Assembly (NCBI GenBank): GCA_021031095.1
Contig: JAGFVP010000005.1
Span: 124,001-188,000 of the forward strand
From: Bathelium albidoporum
Lineage: Eukaryota > Ascomycota > Dothideomycetes > Trypetheliales > Trypetheliaceae
Reading direction: 5' to 3'
Length of the DNA: 64,000 nucleotides
Position 1 is the stretch's first letter; every line of letters starts with the position of its first letter. Shown here piece by piece: positions 55,660 through 64,000 of this stretch. Made by a program: the position numbers and the translations under genes. Below the pieces are notes generated by a model. That model ran no database searches. It was not told the origin of the DNA and saw only the letters and a list, made by a program, of their open reading frames with translations.

Positions 55660-57823
55660 ATGACAGATTTCGTAGATAACCTCAAGCCTCTCTATGACGG
55701 GTCAGCATCACTAGCGGTCGAACGTGACAGGTCTTCGATAGATGTTGCAGAGTTATCGAGGCACCTGCTCTCTCGGGATGGCTTTCTTGAACGTCAGCAA
55801 CGGATCGTTAAATTGCTGGAAGGAGAGAAGCTCTTCTCAAAACGGCAGCAGATGAATCTTTCTCGTCCTGACCGCTATCATCTTGGCCTCGCCCGAGCTA
55901 AGAAGCTGCGCCGCATGGCTCACGAGCATCAGTGGAGTGATGAGGACCACCGCATGGCCGAGTATCTGGTCGATGAAATGTCCCCGTACCATCTCCAAAC
56001 ATCCATGTTTGTTACTACCATTCGTGAGCAAGCCAATGACACTCAAAGGGCGTATTGGATGCCGAGGATAAAAGCTTGGGATATTATCGGAGCTTATGCG
56101 CAGACCGAGCAAGGCCACGGGAGCAACGTACGCGGATTAGAGCTTCAGGCGCGCTGGGATCCCAAAGGCAAAGAATTTGAATTACATAGCCCAACTCTCA
56201 CGTCGTCAAAATGGTGGAACGGAGCACTGGGGCGCACAGCAACGCATGCCATCGTGGTTGCGCAGCTTCTCTTGCCACAAGCCAAAATGCCAAATATCGA
56301 TGCTGCCGATGACGCCGAACCTACGTACATTATCCATGGCCCACATGCTTTCGTCGTGCGGATTCGTGACAAGGATACCCATCAACCTCTACCTGGCATC
56401 GCCGTCGGTGACATCGGACCCAAGTACGGTTACGCAAGCATGGACAATGGATACATGCTCTTTAATCATTTTCGAGTTCCGCACTCAGCAATGCTGACTA
56501 GGTACAGCCGTGTCGATCCTGAAACAGGTGTATTTCAGAGAACAGGAAGCCCAGCTATGGTATATGGAAGTCTGACCAACGTTCGTGCCAACATTGTCAT
56601 GCATGCTCGACTCGTTCTTGCGCGAGCAGTGACGGTCGCTGTAAGATACTGCAGCATCCGGCGACAGTTCAAGGATCGAGATGCCCTAGATGCTTCCAAT
56701 ATACCAGAGACACTCGTGTTGGACTACCCAACAGTTATGATCAGGATCTTGCCTCTGTTGGCAACGACGTTTGCATTGCATTATACAGGCGAAGCTATGT
56801 ACAAGATGTACCAGCGAAGTAGGGAAAAGATTGAGGCTGGCAACCATGAACCCTTGGCGGAGCTACACAATACAAGCAGTGGTCTGAAGAGTATATGCAC
56901 CATGTATGCTGCAGATGGCATTGAAACATGCAGGCGAGCTATGGGGGGTCATGGCTTCGGCGGGGGAAGTGGTCTGGTACAAATCAATGCAGAGTACGTA
57001 TTTGCCAATCTCACCGACAAAAGCAGAACTCGAGAGCTCAAAAATGTCAATTAGCTATTTAAGCAAACCGACCGTTGAAGGTGATAATTGGATGCTGTTT
57101 CAGCAACTTAGCAGTTATCTTATCAAAAAGATGACTGCTGCAGTTGAGAAGCCAGACGTGGAAACCGAAGACGATATAAACAGGGACTTCCGAAAATACC
57201 TCAAGCTGAGGAACAACCACATTCCGCTACAACCGATCAATGTAGATGGCAGCATCAATGATCGTGCCATCATGGAGGCATTCAAGTGGCGTGCTGCTAC
57301 CCTATCGTACCATGCCTACCAGCGGCGTATCGTGCAGAGCCATCGTTGGAATACTCTCCTCATTCAACTCCATAAACTCTCCCGTGCGTACTCGGAATCG
57401 ATCCTAATCGTCAATTTTCAGTCTGCCATAGCGAGTTCCTCACTGTCCGAGCCCAGTCGGAGCGTCATGCGCGACCTCTTTCACTTGTACGCCTTCTATA
57501 CCATTGATGCCGACTCCCGCAGTTTCGCGACGACTGGCGCCATAACTTCAGAGACATTAGACGCCATCCCCGCACGAATTTTGGAGATAATGGCAGAAAG
57601 GGTGCGGCCACATGCTGTCAGGCTCGTCGATAGCTGGGCCATTCCGGATTATCTGCTTGACAGTGCACTCGGGCGCTACGATGGCAAAGTTTATGAAGAG
57701 TTATTTCACAAGGCACACAGAGAAAATCCGCTGAACCGCTTGACATTCAACGTCGACTGGAAGAGTAGTGAGATTGTGAAAGGGGATGCATCGAGCGAGG
57801 CAAAAATTTTGGCAAAGCTATGA
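55660..57823 (+). CDS. Acyl-CoA oxidase, peroxisomal
   Basis: Two exons, 55660-56993 and 57055-57823, joined by a 61-nt phase-2 intron, giving 700 residues, the standard length of peroxisomal acyl-CoA oxidases. Splicing restores INADYLSKPTVEGDNWML, a family signature. Other landmarks: GAYAQTEQGHGSNVRGLE, SSKWWNGALGRTATHAIV, PKYGYASMDNGYMLFNHFRVP, RRQFKDRD and MGGHGFGGGSGL. The enzyme performs the first, FAD-dependent step of peroxisomal beta-oxidation, making trans-2-enoyl-CoA and hydrogen peroxide. The C-terminus -AKL is a classical PTS1; many yeast oxidases lack one, while filamentous-fungal members often have it. Together with the neighbouring ligase and hydratase it gives three consecutive activities of acyl-chain processing. 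Confidence 0.93.
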
Positions 57824-59106
57824 CAAAAAGAATTCTGATCTCATGCATAAAAACGATGGATCGTTGTGCATTTGTGTTAGGCTACATATTGGAAAGAGGG
57901 ATACGCAGAAGACAATCAAACAAAATGACGCTATTCCAGATCATGAACACCGTATCGAGCATATATAATTTGCATCGTCGAATTCGAGCCTATTCATCGG
58001 TGAAGAAAAATGTGACGTCACACTGTTCTCAGGACTACGCAGAACCAGCTGCCGGTGCTTTGGCCAGAGTTGGATTTCTCGCATGCGCTGCGATTACTGT
58101 ATCATCGAAGTGGACAAAGCTGACTCTTTTCCACGTGAATACAGTAGGAATGTCTGGACTCACGATAAGAGCGACACTTCCGGACTGAATTTCGATTTGA
58201 GGATCTGGGTATTAGAACATAAAAAGGTGTCCGACTTGCAATCAACAACACACCCTCAAGTTCCAGCATCACGTCGCGTGGCCTCTCACCAAAATCGTAG
58301 CGACTGAACTTACTCCTCTGATTCAATGAGTTATTACAGGGACCTGCAATCCGGCGAGGGCGCATCTCGTTGCGAAAAGCCAACCATCTTGCTGTTGGGC
58401 GGCGCACTGTAGGCTGCAATATTTCCTTGACCATCCCCTGTTGGTGCATGAATGCAGCTGGTAGGAAATATGATCATTTAGCTGCCTCGCTCAATTCTAG
58501 ATGTCAAAAGGAATCATACACGACTTCCAATGCACGAGGGGCTTGCCAGCCTACCGAGCAGATGCATACAATCTCGGCTCCGATAGGGGCCGCCGTGCCG
58601 CTTTGGCGGAGGGCCACATCCTAAGACAATTGATCAGTCCAGCCCTCGACCTTGCGCGAAGTTCTGCCTAGCCCTAGCTTCTAACCAATCTGCGTCGTCA
58701 CTGGCTTGGGTGAAAGCCCTCAGCGTTGCCCTGAGAAGTACCTGGCTTCTACGTCGACTGTGAACGATTTGGAAGCATTGGTAGATTGCTAGATTTTGGG
58801 TTAAGCTAGCAGGAGATTGGACCTCGGTACCAATCTGTTTGCTTTTCTTGAATCATGAAGTCAAAGTGGGGGCAAGAAGTAGATACAAGGCCTCCAGATA
58901 AATCTCCTATCCAGGAAGGAGCTTTGGGAAGAAGAGGTGGGGATCCCTGGAGCTTGTGTCTTATTACGAGATGGCACCACCGCAAACCAAGCACTAGGGA
59001 CGTGTTTCAGATTTCTTTCCTCCCGTAGTGCGCCACCGGAAAGCTTGAATCTTTCGGAAATCGCATGCGAAGGAATCGCCATCCCTCGCCAGTCTGCTCC
59101 GGTCTA
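57824..59106. other. Intergenic region, start of degenerate segment
   Basis: 1.3 kb from the end of the oxidase to the MITE-like element. Short open frames (for example 58102-58449 minus) show no family similarity. No RNA gene seen. Low gene density continues to 62 kb. Confidence 0.4.
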
Positions 59107-59134
59107 CAGGGGGTCGCCAAAACTGACGGACCAC
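59107..59134 (+). repeat. Left terminal inverted repeat of the MITE-like element
   Basis: 28 bases, exactly complementary to 59322-59349. No further copy of this repeat is seen elsewhere in the window. Confidence 0.9.
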
Positions 59135-59321
59135 CCCGCAAAATCCACCAAATCCTCACCAAAATAAAAAAAGTCAATTCAACATAACAATACACAACCT
59201 TTCTTATTTTTTATAGTAAGACTTGAAGACACTTTTTCAAATATCTCAAAATATGTGATAAATTTTTGAAAATATTTAAAGTAGATTTCCAAAGTGCCTC
59301 ACCAAATTTTGGTGAGGAAAA

Positions 59322-59349
59322 GTGGTCCGTCAGTTTTGGCGACCCCCTG
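59322..59349 (-). repeat. Right terminal inverted repeat of the MITE-like element
   Basis: 28 bases, the reverse complement of 59107-59134 without mismatch, which suggests recent insertion or selection on the ends. Confidence 0.9.
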
Positions 59350-59719
59350 TTGGGTCTTTGGTAGATTTGTAGTAATCGGCCGACTAAAAAAGCCACGAGG
59401 CTCTCTTGGCGCTGCTGAAGCAATAGCGATCAGATGCACTGATGCAGAGAGTCTTCCCGCCAGCTATCTACACAGATGTTGAGGTGTACCAAAGGCGCTA
59501 GAGTCGGGCGGGTTTAACCTTATTACTGATCGATCCTTGTAAGCTTTCATGAGCGTTTTCTGCCATTTTGGAAGCCGAGTAGAATTTCTAGAAGATCCTC
59601 CTGAATCCTCGAGTCTCGTACGCCATAGCGGTAGTAATGATCGAGGCACGCCCTGTTGCTCAGTGGATCAATCTACAGACACTGTTTTGCACCAGTGGGG
59701 TAGATCTACCACGTGTAAT
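59350..59719. other. Short gap between MITE and kinase remnant
   Basis: 370 bases with no supported coding sequence and no RNA gene. Confidence 0.35.
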
Positions 59720-60549
59720 TCAGGGGCATGTTCTACCAGGCTTGCAGCCAGGGCGCGGGCGAAATATCCTTGAAGTCACCATCAGGTCTTGTTTCGTCCT
59801 CTTCTGGTTTGAGTCACCAATCTGATCCATTGCTGCTTGAACGTGAGCTGTATCCGAGTCTGACTGAGCACAGCTTGCTAGTGTTCTGATGCAGAGAGTA
59901 GAGCCAAAACTAAAGATACCCATATGCGGTAAAGTTTGGTCAGAAGACGATCTAGAGTCGCCGAATGGCTCATCCAGGATTTGTCCGCCATACAGACCCC
60001 ATTCTTCGCACTTGAAACTTCCAAAGTCGCTTATATAGAGTTGGAGAGAAGGCGTGTCATCGCGAAATGTTGCTGGCATGTCAAGTAAACAGTTTTCAGG
60101 TCGCAGATCTTGGTGTCTGCAACCCTTTGCATGGATATGAGCTAGGCTAGTCGCTGGCTGATGAGCCAATGCCCAGAGGGCACCCTCGTCCATTCCCGCG
60201 TGGTTTTGGTCGATATATTCCTGCAAGTTTCCGTGGTTCGCGTAAGCTAGCATGATGCTTGTGTGTGTACCCCCAAGGTAGCAGCAAACCGTCAGCTATG
60301 TTGCGCCTGTGTGCTCGGAAATAAAGAGACAGACCGAATAATCCTTGGGTGATCACCGAGTCTCTCTGGGATCCTTTTCTCTGTTAGGAAATTATTTCTC
60401 ACACTCGCCGCAATTTTTGCATTCGGGCTCTCCAGCCAACACGTCCGGGCTTGCTTCAAGACGACACCAGACGATTCGAGAAAGGCCTCCGCGGTGGACC
60501 CTCGATCACTGTCTTGTTTGCGCTGGCTGGCAATATTGAATAGGCGCAT
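59720..60549 (-). pseudogene. Degenerate fungal protein kinase
   Basis: Two frames are needed. The first (from 60549) carries an N-lobe: FLESSGVVLKQAR with a candidate VxK lysine, then ERLGDHPRIIR. The second carries CYLGGTHTSIMLAYANHGNLQEYI, then HIHAKGCRHQDLRPENCLLD (HQD in place of HRD, with the PEN asparagine) and YISDFGSFKCEEWGLYG, and MGIFSFGSTL. The order matches fungal kinase-like proteins that have ERxGxHPRIxR and DFGxS. Joining the two frames would need an intron of about 35 nt without good sites, and the C-lobe is cut off after the IFSFGS helix, running into unrelated residues. I read it as a pseudogene beside a transposon-like insertion. Confidence 0.65.
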
Positions 60550-62034
60550 AGTACCTGCTTACTAGCACATTGTCAAGCTGCAACAAAGTAGGTGATCTCC
60601 CGACTGCAAGGATCGGTTTATGGTCCCGACAGGGGGATCGACGAACATGACCAGCATTCTACGAAATGCCTTGGAGATCGTATTGCTGCGAGATCCTCGG
60701 CGTCCTTCTCCACAGCTGCTCCTCGATCTGCGACGGGGTTGCAGATCCACTCGCTTTCCCCTGACAGCTCCCACGCAACATGGTACGGGAATATGCCATT
60801 TCAGTGGATGGACGGCGGAGTAAGCGCTTGTAAGACTTTGTCGACCGAGCTGAACAATTTCCCCACATGATTCCGCCTGCTGGGCCTTGTCTAAAAGCAA
60901 CAGACCGGCATCTGCATTGACCAACTCAGGGGAAGTGCATCGATAAGCAGTAAGCGCACGCGAGGTTAGGCATCTCGTATAGCGCCGTGGCAGGATTTTT
61001 CACGCAGCTTTAGGCAATAGGACCGCGGATAAATGTGCGATTTCGGTGGGCACGGTGCTTATTTCGTTGAGGGAGACTGCTGGGACACGCTTCTTCGGCC
61101 TTTCGGTCGGCGCGAATCGACCACGGACGGGAAAGCCAGGAGGCTTCAGATGCTAACGCCATATGTCGCAAAGCCTATCGGGATGCCACATGGTCGAAGA
61201 CTCGCTGAGGCTGAAGACTGGCTTCCCTATTGGCCTCACTACCCTTCGCACGCCCCCATAATCTAACTGATACCTGGGCGTCGAAGCGGCCTTCTCTACC
61301 ACCAAGCCCCTTGCAGCTAGATGAATCTCGACACCGGTTGATTGCATCTTGTCGCAATCAATGCTTTGGCCTGCAGGTTTATGCCTTTGGAAACGCTCCA
61401 ATCCCTGACGACCGTAGAAACCCCACTAAGGCCTGTGAGCTGGCTCTGACCCGCTGACACGCAGACACGGCTATACGGCTGCCAGATTGCTGCACACCAC
61501 CTGAACGGACTTTGTCGGTTTCGGTATCTCACTCTCGTCTTCGATGGAGCCATCCTGTAAGGTGCCGACCCATACGAAGCCCTGTTCAATCTTCGATCAG
61601 GCAACCCTGTACCCTGAGCACCCTGAGCGTCTAATATGTCTACCAGGGATTGTTCTACGTGCTTTACATTCCTCAATTTCGCCCTTATCGTTTTTTTAGT
61701 CTCTGCTTCACAATCTGCAGCCTCCCGTTCAGGGATTGCGGAGTACACGATTCGCGTGGGTAGCAGCATGTCTTGCCAACATACCATTTTCTTCACTTGA
61801 CTTTAGTCCAGCTACAAGTTGTCCAACTTCATTTGGAAAACCTCGTTCATCTATTCCACATCGTTCGTTTCGTGACCGAAAGAATTGAGTTTGATGATGC
61901 AGACTTTCTGTCTTGATTGACATTTCTGCTACTGGCCATTCCTGACTCTGTCTCGTTAGTCTGCCTTGGTCACCTTTGTTTAGGTGACAACGTTGGGAGC
62001 CATTCACGGGCAAAAATTGGGAGACCTATGCGCA
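60550..62034. other. 1.5-kb region upstream of the GPCR gene
   Basis: Open frames on both strands overlap without any family pattern. It includes the promoter and leader of the GPCR gene, probably the T/C-rich part from about 61780. I see no RNA gene or repeat. Confidence 0.4.
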
Positions 62035-63451
62035 ATGTTCCAATCAGACTCTGAAATTGTCCTTACTCCTCATACCATTGCACCGCTTCCGTCAGATCTT
62101 CGCGCCGGCCTTATTGTTACCACTGTCTTTGGTTTCGTCTCATTCTTTTCATCCATAGGTCTCTTCGGCCTCCTTACATATCGGATCCTCCGATGGCGAC
62201 GAAAACACCAGCGCTTTCCAAATCAGTTTCTCTTTCTGATCTTCAACCTAGCCTTAGCAGATATCCAGCAATCTCTTGCATTTCTTCTGAACTCGAGCTG
62301 GCTGAAGCAAAATGGGATTTTTGTGGGCCAAAGTGCCTGTTTCGCGCAGGGCTGGTTTGTGAGCACTGGAGACTTGGCTAGCGGAGTATGGTGCCTGGCT
62401 ATCGGCGTGCACACATTTGCAGACTTGATTCATGACTTCCGCTTGAGTACGGGAAAGTTTGTAACAGCAGTCGCGGGACTATGGACGTTCATTTACGCCT
62501 GTGCCATCATTGGAATTGTCATGCATCCCACGGATTATTACGTCCGAGCTGGTGCTTGGGTACGTCTGTGTTACTCACTCAGGATAACATTTCGCTAACG
62601 AGGAAGCAGTGTTGGGTCAATGCAAAATATGACAGCGAGCGTCTTTACTTACACTACCTCTGGATTTTCATTGCCGAATTCGGCGTCGTCTTTCTCTATG
62701 CCGGTTAGTCTTCCAATTGCATGTCCCATGTGTCAGACCCTCCGAGCTGCATTGTCCCAATGCAAGTCTCGCTCGGTCAGGCCTGATTTCTTGGACCAGA
62801 CTGACCTCTACCGCAGCCATGTTTGTGCTCCTCCATTATCGCATTCGTACGCACGTTATCTCTACCGCAGAATCATCACACGCGCGCCGTGCAGCGAAGT
62901 ACATGGTCATCTATCCTATCGTCTACGTCTTCTGCACACTTCCTCTTGCCTCGATGCGTATGGCCTCAATGCGCCACGATTCCCTTACCTTCACGGCCTT
63001 GACGGCTGCCGGTAGTATTATAACGTCGAATGGCTGGCTTGACGTACTGCTCTATACCCTCACCCGTCGTGTTCTGATTCTTTCCAACTCTGACGCGGGT
63101 TCAGCACTTGACGAGAAGCATGGTCTGGATACGTTCGCATATCGTCCCGATACGGAATGGGGCACAACAACCACTATCACTGCACTGAAGGTGCCAAAGA
63201 TAAAGGGCCATCATGGATCTCGTCATTCAAGAGGCTCGAGGAACGGACAACGCGCTATAACGAGGCTCGGCAGTAGACAGGGTAGCGAGGAAGAGCTATG
63301 GCATGATCGGATGGGCGCTGCAGGTGGCCCAGGGGTCAAAAAGGAAACGGTGGTCCAAGTCAGGAGTGAGCCAATGGAATTGACGGAGCTTAGTGGGATA
63401 AAAGAACTGGAACGGAGCTCAAGCTTTGACACCGACAGAGATGAGAAATAA
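62035..63451 (+). CDS. Seven-transmembrane G-protein-coupled receptor, fungal sensor type
   Basis: Three exons, 62035-62559, 62610-62703 and 62817-63451, giving 417 residues; introns of 50 and 113 nt (phases 0 and 1). I chose ATG 62035 because the frame further upstream has no ATG. Seven membrane helices can be traced: GLIVTTVFGFVSFFSSIGLFG, FLFLIFNLALADIQQSLAFL, STGDLASGVWCLAIGVHTFA, FVTAVAGLWTFIYACAIIGIV, LYLHYLWIFIAEFGVVFLYA, YMVIYPIVYVFCTLPLA and LTAAGSIITSNGWLDVLLYTL. Splicing joins GAW to CWVNAKYDSERL, with a Cys that can pair with the one in the first outer loop. The C-terminal tail is long and Ser/Arg-rich. It resembles fungal Git3/carbon-sensing or cAMP-receptor-like classes; the ligand is unknown. 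Confidence 0.82.
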
Positions 63452-64000
63452 GGTGGAGTAGTAAGCGGCTAATTCACGTCGGCTTTTCACCCCCTTCCAT
63501 GTAGCATCTATCTCGTCAAGTTGTGCAAATTCAAACTGTATATATTGGGCGGTCATTTATAGCGGTCATGATTCGCAAGGATGTACGCCAACGTTGTTTT
63601 GATTGGGAAGTGCGTGTGAAAGTCTGTGTTATATGGTGGTACGCTGTGCCGCGCGATGCTATTTTCACTTACAACCTTGCTAACCCTCACTTTGCGCAGT
63701 CCAGTCCAACATCACCAGATCGCCCAACGAAGAATCACAACCGATCCACCTTGCTCTTTTCACGTGCACTTTTCATTTTTCTTTCTCCGCCCGGCCTTTT
63801 AAAAATCTCAAGCTTGCGCACAGCCAACTTCAGTTTTGCCAGCCTTACGCCGTGCCTTGTTTACTTGTAGCAACACGAAAATATCCACAACCGAGGTCCA
63901 GGACCACCGCCCTGATATGCAGAAGCGTCTGCACAAGCTGCAGTTGCGACTGTAGTGCGTGAGAATGTTACTGATCATCGTGGCATACCACTCAAAATAA
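63452..64000. other. End of window, promoter-like sequence
   Basis: 550 bases after the GPCR gene. A C/T-rich tract with a TTTTAAAAA element near 63798-63806 looks like the promoter of a plus-strand gene that would begin beyond the edge; a short frame from 63918 (MQKRLHKLQLRL) could be its first exon but cannot be tested here. Confidence 0.3.

Larger units (their letters stand above)
59107..59349. mobile_element. MITE-like element, 243 bp, 28-bp terminal inverted repeats
   Basis: The first 28 bases (59107-59134, beginning CAGGGGGTCGCCAAAACTGA) are the exact reverse complement of the last 28 (59322-59349). A second inner pair (CCTCACCAAAA near 59157 and TTTTGGTGAGG near 59308) extends the palindromic ends. 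The interior is strongly A/T-rich and non-coding. The left flank ends in TA and the right flank starts with TT, so a TA target duplication, as for Tc1/mariner/pogo-type elements, is possible but imperfect. The size, perfect ends and lack of genes fit a non-autonomous DNA transposon. Confidence 0.85.

Overview
The window is nuclear DNA of a filamentous ascomycete (Pezizomycotina; Dothideomycetes or a close class is my guess, not shown). The genes are mostly interrupted by 44-150 nt introns with GTRNGT-like donors, CTRAC/CTGAC branch sites and YAG acceptors. The proteins match typical filamentous-fungal families: a YAE1-type adaptor, lipoyl synthase, coatomer gamma, a MET8-MET1 fusion, a Rogdi/RAV2 subunit, a SUR7-like protein and PD-(D/E)XK-like and DUF7708 proteins. 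I rebuilt exon structures by joining frames at consensus splice sites so that phase and family sequence agree; coordinates are from reading, not alignment.

Layout. 0-8 kb: a large low-complexity coiled-coil protein, YAE1 (-), a hydrophilic LEA-like stress protein with a clear TATA box, and an EI24/RRT8-like membrane protein. 8-14 kb: a divergent pair, a DUF7708 STAND-like protein (-) and a DUF7025/AAA ATPase (+). 14-28 kb: lipoyl synthase, a 3.8 kb gene-poor stretch with two hairpins, an AP-1-like bZIP factor, another 3 kb without a supported gene, then phosducin-like PLP2 (-) and coatomer gamma SEC21 (+) from a shared promoter. 28-48 kb: a mitochondrial UbiB/ADCK1-type kinase-like protein, a small secreted or GPI-type protein, an amino-acid/choline-type permease with a 20-nt micro-exon, the MET8-MET1 siroheme enzyme, a SUR7-like protein and RAV2 back to back, a small coiled-coil protein, and a PD-(D/E)XK nuclease-like protein whose frame holds only with a 22-nt intron.

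48.8-57.8 kb is the most interesting block. A decayed oligopeptide transporter is followed by an acyl-CoA ligase ending -ARL, an MFS transporter, an enoyl-CoA hydratase/isomerase ending -AKI and an acyl-CoA oxidase ending -AKL. All three enzymes end in peroxisomal PTS1-type tripeptides, and the genes are arranged as two divergent pairs. Together they supply activation, oxidation and hydration of an acyl chain in the peroxisome, plus a candidate importer or exporter. This looks like a compact beta-oxidation-type cluster, either catabolic or making/trimming the acyl part of a specialised metabolite.

57.8-62 kb is degenerate: a 243-bp MITE-like element with 28-bp terminal inverted repeats and a broken protein kinase. 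The window ends with a seven-transmembrane GPCR and promoter-like sequence.
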